Both the position numbers and the translations under genes were made by a program. Positions 33,767 to 42,063 of a stretch of DNA of 64,000 nt are shown piece by piece. Under the pieces are notes generated by a model. The model was given only the letters and a program-made list of their open reading frames with translations. It had not been told where the DNA came from and ran no database searches. The DNA comes from Paenibacillus lupini (GTDB taxonomy: Bacteria; Bacillota; Bacilli; Paenibacillales; Paenibacillaceae): NCBI RefSeq assembly GCF_011761355.1, contig NZ_JAASRW010000002.1:833479-897478 (forward strand). The letters run 5' to 3'. Position 1 is the first letter of the stretch, and each line of letters starts with the position of its first letter.

Positions 33767-34843
33767 TCATCTTGTATATTTAAGCGTTTGTTTGTTTTTG
33801 TGACGGGCGATAGCGTGCCCGATTAATTTTTCAATCAGCTCGGAATAGGACGTTCCATCGGTGCGTTCCCACATGACCGGATACATGCTGAAATTCGTAA
33901 ACCCCGGTAAAGCGTTAATTTCGTTCAGGAACAATTCACCTTCGCTATCGAGAAAGAAATCGACACGGGCGAGACCTTCGCAGCCATGAGCTTGATAAGC
34001 CCTAATTGCCAGCTCACGGATTCGCGGAGTCAAGCCGTCCGCCAGCTTAGCCGGAATCGACATCGTAAGTCGCTTATCCATGTACTTGGATTCGTAATCG
34101 AAGAAAGAATGTTCATGAATGAATTCGCCGGGGAATGAAGCGAGAGGCCTCTCATTGCCGATAACGGCTACTTGAATTTCTCTGCCATCCACCTCGCGCT
34201 CGATTACAAGCTTCTTATCGTAAGAGAAAGCCTCGCGAATACCGGACAGGAGCTCCCCCCGGTTCATACATCTGCTTATGCCAATGCTTGAGCCAAGAGA
34301 GGCGGGCTTCACGTAGCACGGATATCCGATTGAATGCTCAACATCACGCAGAACCGCTGCCTCATCCATACTCCATTCCTCGAAGCGGGACACCATATAT
34401 TTCGTCTGTTGAATGTCGGCTTGGGCTAAGATCTGCTTCGACATCGCCTTGTCCAAAGTAAGAGCAGCCGACAGTACGCCATTTCCAACGTATGGAACGT
34501 TTAGCAGCTCCAGCAAGCCTTGCATCGTACCGTCCTCACCATTCGAGCCGTGTAATAGCGGCATTACGACCTTTGGACCTGGCAAAGCCATAACACCTGA
34601 CAGTATTTCACCAATAGAACGGGCCGGGTCGCGAAACGCAGGCTCGGCAATTAACCGCTCGATCGTCAAAGCCTCCTTAGATAGATGTCCTGGCGTACAC
34701 CACAGCCCATCAGGCGTAATATAAATGGGATAAACCTCGAAGCGGGCTTCATCAATGGAAAGCAGGACGGTAACCGCCGTTTTTAACGAAACTTCATGTT
34801 CGACGGATTTGCCGCCGTATAGTACATATAGCTTTGTTTTCAT
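33767..34843 (-). CDS. D-alanine--D-alanine/D-serine ligase
   Basis: 358 residues from ATG 34843 (GGAGGT upstream). ATP-grasp ligase: VLYGGKSVEHEVSLKT, PLLHGSNGEDGTMQG, YVKPASLGSSIGIS, the omega loop FFDYESKY and NEINALPGFTNFSMYP. It makes the terminal dipeptide of the peptidoglycan precursor in the cytosol. FDYESKY excludes the D-lactate type. The Met in FSMYP is the Ddl-like residue, where VanC-type D-Ser ligases, as I recall, have Arg (SRYP). So the acceptor (D-Ala or D-Ser) is open. First gene of a four-gene minus-strand operon, divergent from the sensor pair. Confidence 0.88.
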   Translation of the reverse strand: MKTKLYVLYGGKSVEHEVSLKTAVTVLLSIDEARFEVYPIYITPDGLWCTPGHLSKEALTIERLIAEPAFRDPARSIGEILSGVMALPGPKVVMPLLHGSNGEDGTMQGLLELLNVPYVGNGVLSAALTLDKAMSKQILAQADIQQTKYMVSRFEEWSMDEAAVLRDVEHSIGYPCYVKPASLGSSIGISRCMNRGELLSGIREAFSYDKKLVIEREVDGREIQVAVIGNERPLASFPGEFIHEHSFFDYESKYMDKRLTMSIPAKLADGLTPRIRELAIRAYQAHGCEGLARVDFFLDSEGELFLNEINALPGFTNFSMYPVMWERTDGTSYSELIEKLIGHAIARHKNKQTLKYTR

Positions 34844-34926
34844 AGGAATAACCTCCAGGTAGAATTCTTGTCCGTAGTTCTATCTCCAAAGATAACGGTT
34901 AAGGCCTGGGAGGATCGTAAAACATC

Positions 34927-34966
34927 TTAAAGGAAACCTTAAGAATTCCTTATTTGTGATTTTAAG
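34927..34966. promoter_or_regulatory. Candidate VanR-like binding sites: direct repeats with ~11-bp period
   Basis: TTAAAG (34927), TTAAGA (34939), TTATTT (34950) and TTTAAG (34961) repeat about every 11 bases in the divergent gap between the ligase and response regulator genes. That is the usual phasing for OmpR/PhoB-class dimers. It could control both directions. Confidence 0.45.
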
Positions 34967-35042
34967 TAGTCGGTTGTAGAGAAGTTTTCTGATACACTAG
35001 AGCCACGTTAATCAACTTACGAAAGAAAGATGGAGAGATCTC

Positions 35043-35744
35043 ATGAAGACCATTCAAATCCTGATCGTGGACGACGACCTTGAAATCGCCCATTTGATCA
35101 AAATTTATTTGACTAATGAAGGATACCAGGTGCTCATAGCCAATAATGGCCGTGAAGCATTGGACGTGATTGCCAAGGAATCTATTCAATTGATTATTCT
35201 CGACGTTATGATGCCGGAAATGGACGGTCTTGAGGTCGTCCGGGCGGTACGTGCGGAGTATGGAATTCCAATTCTGATGCTGAGTGCCAAAGCCGAAGAT
35301 ATGGATAAAATAATGGGGCTGACGACAGGTGCGGACGATTATATGGTCAAGCCGTTTAATGCTCTCGAGCTGATCGCCAGGGTGAAGTCGCTGCTTCGCA
35401 GATCCATATATTTGAACGCACAGATTCAACCCGTGCAGGACCCGGAAGAAATTCAGATCGATTCTCTGAATATAAGCAAAAAAGCGCATACGGTTACAGT
35501 AGACGGCCGGAACGTTTATTTGACCTCAACGGAGTTTGATATTTTGTATCTGCTAGCTAGCCATCTCGGGCAGGTGTTTAGCGCGGAGGCTATTTTCGAA
35601 GCGGTATGGAAGGACAAGTTTCTGGAATCCAACAATACGGTTATGGTTCACATAAGCAAGCTTCGAGATAAATTGGAAAGCGAGCTGGGCGGTGTCAAGC
35701 TGATCCAGACCGTATGGGGAGTAGGTTATAAAATTGATCCGTAA
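35043..35744 (+). CDS. VanR-like OmpR-family response regulator
   Basis: 233 residues; ATG 35043 with GGAGAGATC upstream. Receiver domain with acidic pair DDD near the start, phospho-acceptor Asp in ILDVMMPEMDG and Lys in VKPFNALEL. The C-terminal winged helix ends WGVGYKIDP. Divergent from the D-Ala ligase operon and coupled to a VanS-like kinase, so it most likely controls that operon in response to glycopeptides or envelope stress. The last codons overlap the kinase start. Confidence 0.9.
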   Translation: MKTIQILIVDDDLEIAHLIKIYLTNEGYQVLIANNGREALDVIAKESIQLIILDVMMPEMDGLEVVRAVRAEYGIPILMLSAKAEDMDKIMGLTTGADDYMVKPFNALELIARVKSLLRRSIYLNAQIQPVQDPEEIQIDSLNISKKAHTVTVDGRNVYLTSTEFDILYLLASHLGQVFSAEAIFEAVWKDKFLESNNTVMVHISKLRDKLESELGGVKLIQTVWGVGYKIDP

Positions 35745-36825
35745 ACCGTGGAAGAGTCTGCGTTTCAAAATGTTATATTTGTTTGGGTTAAGCGCGCTTG
35801 CTTCTCTCCTGACGACTGGCCTCCTATATTTGGCTGCCGCAGTTGTTTACAGCAGTGATTTATTTATTTTTCCTGATCTATTGCGGGAGCTACTGGATAA
35901 TTTCGGCCTTCCGGCTACAATTGTTACAGCCAGCCTGGTATTATTTATAATCTATTTCTTCGCCTTAAGCCGTTCGACCATTCGCTACTTGATGGGAATA
36001 TCACAAGGAATCGAACGGATCGCCGAGGGGGATTTTGAATCCCACTTACCGGTACAAGGTGGAGACGAGCTTGGGGCATTGGCGGACAATATCAATAAAA
36101 TGACGGCTCAATTGAAATGGTCCATCGAGGAAGAGCGCCGCGCCGAGAAGGCAAAGGCCGAGTTGGTTACGAACGTTTCTCACGATTTACGTACACCTTT
36201 AACGTCTATTGTCGGATATTTAGGACTGATTGAAGAGGATCGTTACCGGGATGAAGTGGAGCTGAGGCATTATGTTCAAATCGCCTATGAGAAATCGATG
36301 CGTCTGAAAACGATGATCGACGATTTATTCGAATTTACGAGGACGAGCGGGGGAATGGGGCTTCGGCTGTCTCCAATCAATCTGACCCAGATGCTTGGGC
36401 AATTGGCAGCTCAATTCCGCTTGCAGTTCGAACAGGCGGAGATGGAGAGCCGCTTAACACTTCCTGATCATCCGATTATCGTCGACGCAGATGGAGATAA
36501 GCTTGTTCGAGTATTCGAAAACTTGATCGTCAATGCGATTCAATACGGAAGGGATGGCAGGCAGGTCGACATCTCGGTTTGGAGCGATAACGGACAAGCC
36601 ATCGTTGAGATCGCGAACTATGGCGAGCCTTTGCCGTCAGCCGTTATCCCGTTGTTATTCGAAAGGTTTTATCGCGCCGAGCATTCCCGTTCCCATAATA
36701 CAGGAGGCTCGGGACTTGGGCTCGCGATTGCCAAGAACATCGTTGAGCTGCATCAAGGGGCGATTTCAGCAGCAAGCGACCAAGGGAGAACTACATTTAC
36801 AGTGAAGCTTCCACTTGCGAAATAG
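35734..36825 (+). CDS. VanS-like sensor histidine kinase
   Basis: 363 residues from TTG 35734, overlapping the regulator gene. Two membrane helices (residues ~12-35 and ~55-78) with only a short outer loop, then HAMP, HisKA with NVSHDLRTPLTS (phospho-His) and HATPase with NLIVNAIQYG and GSGLGLAIAKNI. The short sensor loop suggests intramembrane sensing or direct drug contact, as in other glycopeptide-sensing kinases. The signal is not determined. A terminator follows eight bases after the stop. Confidence 0.9.
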   Translation: MIRKPWKSLRFKMLYLFGLSALASLLTTGLLYLAAAVVYSSDLFIFPDLLRELLDNFGLPATIVTASLVLFIIYFFALSRSTIRYLMGISQGIERIAEGDFESHLPVQGGDELGALADNINKMTAQLKWSIEEERRAEKAKAELVTNVSHDLRTPLTSIVGYLGLIEEDRYRDEVELRHYVQIAYEKSMRLKTMIDDLFEFTRTSGGMGLRLSPINLTQMLGQLAAQFRLQFEQAEMESRLTLPDHPIIVDADGDKLVRVFENLIVNAIQYGRDGRQVDISVWSDNGQAIVEIANYGEPLPSAVIPLLFERFYRAEHSRSHNTGGSGLGLAIAKNIVELHQGAISAASDQGRTTFTVKLPLAK

Positions 36826-36833
36826 GGAAATTG

Positions 36834-36866
36834 AAAAGCTGGATCTCAAATGAGGTCCAGCTTTTT
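36834..36866 (+). terminator. Rho-independent terminator after the kinase gene
   Basis: AAAAGCTGGATCTC / GAGGTCCAGCTTTT (one G-T pair) plus T. Confidence 0.85.
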
Positions 36867-36893
36867 GGATTTATTAAAAATGAATATTGGAGC

Positions 36894-37088
36894 TTACTCT
36901 TTTTTGTCATGTTTTTTTAATCTGGGTAATAGGAAAAGAGAAGGCGTTCCTCCCCATTCGTAATACTCCGTTAATTCGGATATGTCAGCCAAGCTGAATG
37001 CGACTAAAAAGGGTAAGAGGCCAATAGCAAGAATAGCAAATAATAATCCGAAGCAAATGGATTTTACAATCGCACCTACTGTCATCAT
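36894..37088 (-). CDS. Small membrane protein of unknown function
   Basis: 64 residues from ATG 37088, with GGAG six bases upstream (a TTG at 37100 extends the frame). One or two hydrophobic segments (residues ~5-30), then an amphipathic tail LFLLPRLKKHDKKE rich in Lys. It is not recognised. It is transcribed divergently from the MarR regulator gene, with 86 bases between the starts, so it may be that regulator's target. Confidence 0.55.
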   Translation of the reverse strand: MMTVGAIVKSICFGLLFAILAIGLLPFLVAFSLADISELTEYYEWGGTPSLFLLPRLKKHDKKE

Positions 37089-37174
37089 ACTCATCTCCAA
37101 ATCTAAGTTGGATTTTGTGAAATTCTTTCATTTGTATCGCAATACGATATAAATATGTAGAGGAGCATGTATAA

Positions 37175-37648
37175 ATGCCAAATCAAAGCTTAACAAAATC
37201 CGTATATGAGCAGTTAGCGAGTTTTAGGTATAAGCTTCGCGTATTTATGCACTTCAGTGAAAACGCCGCCAAAGAGGAAGGACTAACCCCACAACAACAC
37301 CAATTAATGCTTGTTATTCAAGGATATCCAGGACGTGATTATGCTACCATCTCCGAAGTGGCGGAAAAGCTTCATATCACACATCATGCTTGTGTGGGGT
37401 TGGTATCCCGCTGCGAAAAATCAGATTTGATTAAACGACGGCCCAATCCGGACGACGCAAGAAGTGTTCTTATTGCATTAACGGATAAAGGGATCGAGCT
37501 CCTGCATCGTATATCTGATGTACATCTAAAGGAACTTCAAAATCTTCAAATTGATCTAACTTCGTTTGAATATGATTCGGATCTGCTGAAACCAGCATTG
37601 ACGGAAACCTGCCTGCTATCAAAGCCTGGTCAGACTCACTCTGACTAG
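37175..37648 (+). CDS. MarR-family transcriptional regulator
   Basis: 157 residues, ATG 37175 preceded by GAGGAGC. Winged helix-turn-helix: EVAEKLHITHHACVGLVSRCEKSDLI as the recognition region (read here as HITHHACVGLVSRCE) and the wing KRRPNPDDARSVLIALT. Flanking helices form the dimer. Probably a repressor responding to a small molecule, with the divergent small membrane protein gene as the nearest candidate target. The stop codon overlaps its own terminator. Confidence 0.9.
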   Translation: MPNQSLTKSVYEQLASFRYKLRVFMHFSENAAKEEGLTPQQHQLMLVIQGYPGRDYATISEVAEKLHITHHACVGLVSRCEKSDLIKRRPNPDDARSVLIALTDKGIELLHRISDVHLKELQNLQIDLTSFEYDSDLLKPALTETCLLSKPGQTHSD

Positions 37649-37656
37649 GCTTTTTC
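37621..37656 (+). terminator. Rho-independent terminator overlapping the end of the marR-type gene
   Basis: AAGCCTGGTCAGA / TCTGACTAGGCTT stem followed by TTTCTTTTT. The left arm lies within the last codons. Confidence 0.85.
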
Positions 37657-37774
37657 TTTTTACCTGCAGGAACAGGTTATTAATGATTAACTTCGACGTC
37701 ATTTGTAAAAGATGGAAATAAGAAATAACATACTTCTGGTAAAAGTCAGACTAAGGTGATTGGCTGGTGATGTA

Positions 37775-39394
37775 ATGCCTACAAGAAAAATTAAACGGAT
37801 GGTTACGAAGCCGTTTGTATCAGGGCCAAGCAAAGTTCTGGATAAGCATAAAGGTGAAAAAATAAGCACCAATATTGAGAGTACGATTACTTTTATCCAA
37901 GGCATAATGGGAATGAATGAAGATTTAACGATTCGAAGATTCCATGTGTTTGGACAGCATCAAGCCGTTATCATGTACTTCTCTAATATGGTAAATCAGT
38001 CTACCGTCAATGTGGATATTGTGAAAGCACTTATGTATGTTCCTCCACATCTTATAGGAAGAACCATAGAGATTAATCAGTTGATTGATGTACTGATGAA
38101 TGACGCACTTTATCATAGCGAGAGCAGATTGGAAGGCGAATTAACGGTTCTCGTCGATAGTCTTCTGCGAGGGGAGACAGTCGTAACAGTTGAAGGCCTG
38201 AGTCATTCCGTGATTATTAATACACGATACATAGATAAACGTTCGATTGAACAACCTGCTACCGAGCAGGTTATTCGGGGTCCTCGTGAAGGTTTTATCG
38301 AACCATTAGGCACGAATATCTCTCTTATACGCTATCGGTTACAATCCCCGGATCTTCGAATAGAGACGATGGAGATTGGCCGCAGAACTAAATCAAAGGT
38401 AGCCGTTTGCTATATGGAGGGCATTACTAACCCGGAGCTTGTTAAAGAGGTCAATAATCGTCTTTCCAAAATTGATATCGATACGGTGATGGATTCCGGC
38501 TACCTGGAGCAGTTTATTGAAGATAATCATTATTCGCCATTTCCGCAGGTTCAGTATACGGAACGTCCAGACAAAGTAGTTGCGAATTTAGCTGAGGGAA
38601 GGGTGTCCATTCTTGTAGATGGATCGCCACTTGCTTTAGTTGTTCCAACGGTGTTTAACCAGTTCTATCAGACGGTGGAAGATTATACGGAGCGCTTCGT
38701 GTTAATGAGTTCAATCCGGCTCGCCAGGTTGATCGCATTAGTCTTTTCGCTGGTCTTTCCGGCTATATACGTCTCGATTATTTCCTACAATCCGGAGCTG
38801 ATTCCAACTGAATTTGCGGTTGCCGTAGCAGGAGGACGAGCAGGAGTTCCTTTTCCGGCTGTTGTTGAAGTAATTATTATTGAAATATCGATGGAAGTGC
38901 TGCGGGAGGCTACGATCCGATTGCCGCAGCAAGTCGGCGGCGCTTTATCGATCGTTGGTGTGCTAGTCATTGGACAAGCCGCCGTAGCTGCCGGGTTTGC
39001 CAGTCCCATTACGGTAGTTATTATTGCCTTAACGACAATTGGATCTTTTGCAACACCTGCTTATAACGCAGCACTTGCGCTTCGACTGCTTCGTTTTCCG
39101 CTCATCATTTTGGCAGGAATCTTTGGTCTTTATGGGGTCATGATTGGATTAATCCTCATTGCCAATCATCTCTTGTCGCTCAAATCGTTTGGCGTACCTT
39201 ACCTAAGCCCACTTATCCCAGTTGACTTTCAGGGCTTGAAGGATCTGCTGATCAGAGGGCCGTTATGGCTGATGAATAAGAGACCGGCTTTTCTAAAGAC
39301 TGTTGATGAAACAAAAGTATCAGAGACCATGTTTGAGGAGCTGGAAAAAGCTTCAACTAACGTGCTGGATCCTTTAAACGATAAGAATCAGTAG
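37775..39394 (+). CDS. Spore germination protein, GerA family (ger operon 2, A subunit)
   Basis: 539 residues from ATG 37775 (TTG 37760 possible). The full-length A subunit has a soluble N-terminal domain (about residues 35-290) with GPREGFIEPLGTNISLIRYRL and FPQVQYTERPDKV. Then SILVDGSPLALVVPTVF and about five membrane helices with EVLREATIRLPQQVG and GVLVIGQAAVAAG. It is the scaffold/ion channel-like subunit of a nutrient germinant receptor. CATACTT upstream (37717) is a weak sigma-G -10 candidate. Confidence 0.94.
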   Translation: MPTRKIKRMVTKPFVSGPSKVLDKHKGEKISTNIESTITFIQGIMGMNEDLTIRRFHVFGQHQAVIMYFSNMVNQSTVNVDIVKALMYVPPHLIGRTIEINQLIDVLMNDALYHSESRLEGELTVLVDSLLRGETVVTVEGLSHSVIINTRYIDKRSIEQPATEQVIRGPREGFIEPLGTNISLIRYRLQSPDLRIETMEIGRRTKSKVAVCYMEGITNPELVKEVNNRLSKIDIDTVMDSGYLEQFIEDNHYSPFPQVQYTERPDKVVANLAEGRVSILVDGSPLALVVPTVFNQFYQTVEDYTERFVLMSSIRLARLIALVFSLVFPAIYVSIISYNPELIPTEFAVAVAGGRAGVPFPAVVEVIIIEISMEVLREATIRLPQQVGGALSIVGVLVIGQAAVAAGFASPITVVIIALTTIGSFATPAYNAALALRLLRFPLIILAGIFGLYGVMIGLILIANHLLSLKSFGVPYLSPLIPVDFQGLKDLLIRGPLWLMNKRPAFLKTVDETKVSETMFEELEKASTNVLDPLNDKNQ

Positions 39395-39408
39395 GAGGAG
39401 TTTGTTAG

Positions 39409-40527
39409 ATGGAGCCCCGTCAGATTACCGTCATACAGGCATCGGCCGTTCTAGTCAGCACCATTATTGGTGTAGGCGTGCTTGCCCTTCCTCTGTTTGC
39501 CGTACGCGCGGCGGATTCTGGAGGGCCACTAGTTACTCTTCTTGCTGTGCTGCTCGCGTTTGTTGGATTAGCTCTGATCACTTGGCTTGGCATACGGTTT
39601 CCCGATCAAACGATTATCCGTTATAGCGAAGTCATTATCGGGAAATGGCTTGCATGGATAGGGAGTATGTTGATTATTCTCTTCTTTGCCGTGTTAACTT
39701 CGCTGACTGCGCGGGAATTCGGCGAAGTGGTTGTTACCTCGGTTCTGAAAGAAACTCCTGTTGAGGTGACGGTTATTGTCATGCTGCTGCTAGCGACGAT
39801 TTCTACCCGTCACGGGATAACAACTTTTGCACATATCCATACCTTTTACGTACCGTTTCTTTTAATTCCTGTACTGGTTATCGTTGCGTTGTCCCTTAAA
39901 AATGCGGAAGCGATTAACTTACTGCCGATTTTGGGGAATGAACCAAGCGGCATGCTGAAAGGTACGTTAACGATAGCTGCTCTTTTTCAAGGAGCATTTA
40001 TTTTGACCGCAGTCATTCCTTCTATGAAACACCCAGAGAAGGCGATGAAGGCAAGTGTATGGGGCATGGTAATTGCAGGTGGACTTTACATCATAATTGT
40101 TGCGGCCACAATAAGCGTGTTTGGCTCTGAGGAGATCAAGCAGCTGCTTTGGCCTACATTAGAATTGGCGAAAGCAACGACTTTGCCCGCTAACATTTTG
40201 GAACGCTTAGATGCTGCCTTTCTTGCGGTATGGGTAACTGCCGTGTTTACCACTCTTTTCTCGAGTTACTTTTTTACCATCTATGCCATGAGCCATCTAT
40301 TTCGGTTACGAGAGCATAAGTTGTTCTCTTATTTTATTTTGCCCTTTGTATTTGTAATGGCCATGCTGCCTACAAACATCGTTCAGATGTATGAGATTAT
40401 TGAAAATGTCGGCCGTATCGGCTTAATCATCACGACAGGGTATCCTGGTTTATTGCTTATCGTTTCAATCCTTCGCAAGAAGAGAGGTAATCGCATTGCA
40501 GACAAGAAAGTGGATCAAAACGATTAA
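39409..40527 (+). CDS. Spore germination permease, GerAB family (ger operon 2, B subunit)
   Basis: 372 residues, ATG 39409 preceded by AGGAGGAG. Ten-helix amino acid permease-like protein. The N-terminus TVIQASAVLVSTIIGVGVLALP resembles the APC-fold helix 1 with its unwound GVGVL. WLGIRFPDQTIIRYSE and NLLPILGNEPSGMLKG follow. It is the germinant-binding subunit. The C-terminus overlaps the start of the C gene by 32 bases. Compared with operon 1 it is only distantly similar, which points to a different nutrient. Confidence 0.93.
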   Translation: MEPRQITVIQASAVLVSTIIGVGVLALPLFAVRAADSGGPLVTLLAVLLAFVGLALITWLGIRFPDQTIIRYSEVIIGKWLAWIGSMLIILFFAVLTSLTAREFGEVVVTSVLKETPVEVTVIVMLLLATISTRHGITTFAHIHTFYVPFLLIPVLVIVALSLKNAEAINLLPILGNEPSGMLKGTLTIAALFQGAFILTAVIPSMKHPEKAMKASVWGMVIAGGLYIIIVAATISVFGSEEIKQLLWPTLELAKATTLPANILERLDAAFLAVWVTAVFTTLFSSYFFTIYAMSHLFRLREHKLFSYFILPFVFVMAMLPTNIVQMYEIIENVGRIGLIITTGYPGLLLIVSILRKKRGNRIADKKVDQND

Positions 40528-41737
40528 GATGCTGTGCGTGGTTATTATTGCTACGCCTTTTCTTGCGGGCTGCTGGGATCGGCTTGAAATTGAGGAGAGG
40601 GCAGTGGTGCTTGGGGTATCCATAGATACGGTAGACACGGAACAAGCGGAAGAGGAAGAAGATGAAATCTCCCATATACGCGGGACGATACCTGCACCCA
40701 AGAAAGGGATGATGCGAGTTGCCGTGCAAATCGCTCTTCCCGGCAGAATTCCGCTGGGGCCAGGTGAAAGTGGAGGAGGAGCCAAGAATTCCGCTGGAGA
40801 AACGGTGTGGGTGATCGACGTAGTAGGCCACAGCATTAATGATGCATTCATGAATTTGCAGCAGCAGGTATCCAGCAAGCTCTTTTTCGGGCATTTACGT
40901 GTCATCGTCGTGTCTGAAGCATTTGCTAGAAAAGGGCTGGAAAACGTAAATGATTATTTCCGCCGTAACTCTGAGGTGCGCCGAATGGCCTGGCTGATGA
41001 TTGCAAAAGGACAAGCACGGAAGCTCATGTTGGCTGCTCCACCACTTGAACGAGTGCCTACGCTTTATTTAATGTCCACACTGGATGAAGGCATTCGTAT
41101 GGGGAAGTTCCCTAAAGACTTTATCGGAATGTTTTGGAGCGATGTGTCTAAAAAGGGGCAGGAGGGCTTCTTGCCTTATGTTGAAATAAAGAAAGAACAA
41201 AATGTGGAGATAAATGGTCTGGCTTACTTTGTTGATGACCATATGGTGGGAGTCACCAAGCCTTTAGAAATCGCAGGCTACTTAGCCGTTAAAGGAATAA
41301 ATCCTGCAGGGTATAGGGTGTTCATCCAATTGGGAGGACCAGAAGAAACTATCATGACAACCGCAACACATCGCCGGTCAAAGATTAGCGTCCAAATCAA
41401 GGATGATGTACCCCATTTCACAATCGATATCGGGATCGAGCTTAATTTGGAAGGCAAGGTTAGCGAAGCCATTCAAATTGATGATCCGGCCGTCATGCAA
41501 ATGATCGAAAACAAACAAGAAGAGGCTTCCGTCAAATTTTATTCCGACATTATTAAGAAATCACAAGAGAAAGGATCGGATTATTTCGGATTTGGCGAAA
41601 TTGTCAGAGCGAAGAAGCCGCAGTATTGGAATAAACAAATCAAGACCGCAGAGGCATGGCAAAACATGTACAAAGACTGTACTTTCGATGTAAAAGTATC
41701 GATGAAGTTGCGTCGTATCGGGATGAAGGGCAAATAA
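40496..41737 (+). CDS. Spore germination protein, Ger(x)C family (ger operon 2, C subunit)
   Basis: 413 residues from TTG 40496 (AGAGGT seven bases upstream), overlapping the B gene. Signal peptide with lipobox LAGC followed by WD. An acidic insert (EQAEEEEDEI, residues ~45-55) and a Gly-rich GPGESGGGAKN loop make it longer than the C proteins of operons 1 and 3. The C-terminal domain has the family features DYFGFGEIVRAKKP and FDVKVSMKLRRIG. Lipoprotein subunit of the germinant receptor. Confidence 0.92.
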   Translation: MQTRKWIKTIKMLCVVIIATPFLAGCWDRLEIEERAVVLGVSIDTVDTEQAEEEEDEISHIRGTIPAPKKGMMRVAVQIALPGRIPLGPGESGGGAKNSAGETVWVIDVVGHSINDAFMNLQQQVSSKLFFGHLRVIVVSEAFARKGLENVNDYFRRNSEVRRMAWLMIAKGQARKLMLAAPPLERVPTLYLMSTLDEGIRMGKFPKDFIGMFWSDVSKKGQEGFLPYVEIKKEQNVEINGLAYFVDDHMVGVTKPLEIAGYLAVKGINPAGYRVFIQLGGPEETIMTTATHRRSKISVQIKDDVPHFTIDIGIELNLEGKVSEAIQIDDPAVMQMIENKQEEASVKFYSDIIKKSQEKGSDYFGFGEIVRAKKPQYWNKQIKTAEAWQNMYKDCTFDVKVSMKLRRIGMKGK

Positions 41738-41763
41738 TTCGTCTAGCTTGGAGGGAAATAGAG

Positions 41764-41961
41764 ATGCTCGGTGGTTACACAATCGGCTATCTTTATTATG
41801 TAATCACGTTGTTTATCATGAGCGGTTTGTTCATTCTATATGTCGATGTCAAAGATTTTCAGAAGGCGAAACAAAAAAAGGAATGGAAAGTATCCCGATT
41901 TATTGGTTGGTTTAATCTGATAATCGGTTTCATCACTTTGATCGGGAATTGGGTCATATAA
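41764..41961 (+). CDS. Small two-helix membrane protein of the ger operon (D-subunit-like)
   Basis: 65 residues from ATG 41764 with GGAGGGAA upstream. Two hydrophobic helices (about residues 4-28 and 46-65) are separated by a Lys-rich loop KAKQKKEWK. Small two-helix D proteins encoded with some Bacillus germinant receptors modulate the receptor's activity. Position (26 bases after the C gene) and topology fit that role. I could not establish sequence homology. Neither of the other two ger operons here has one. Confidence 0.7.
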   Translation: MLGGYTIGYLYYVITLFIMSGLFILYVDVKDFQKAKQKKEWKVSRFIGWFNLIIGFITLIGNWVI

Positions 41962-42020
41962 AGCTTGCATTAACTGATTATCTCGCCAGCATAACTATTA
42001 ATGAAGAAAATACGTAGTGA

Positions 42021-42048
42021 GAGCCCCGCCTATTGGTGGGGCTTTTAT
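42021..42048 (+). terminator. Rho-independent terminator of ger operon 2
   Basis: AGCCCC / GGGGCT stem around GCCTATTGGT, followed by TTTATCGTTTTTTT. Confidence 0.75.
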
Positions 42049-42063
42049 CGTTTTTTTGAAATT

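Noticed and set aside
30735..36825. VanA/VanB-type D-lactate resistance cluster
   Set aside because: There is no VanH dehydrogenase or VanX dipeptidase, and the ligase has the FDYESKY loop rather than the D-lactate ligase pattern. A racemase is present instead.
37700..37725. Sigma-G promoter for ger operon 2
   Set aside because: CATACTT is present as a possible -10, but the -35 match and spacing are poor, so it was not annotated as a promoter.
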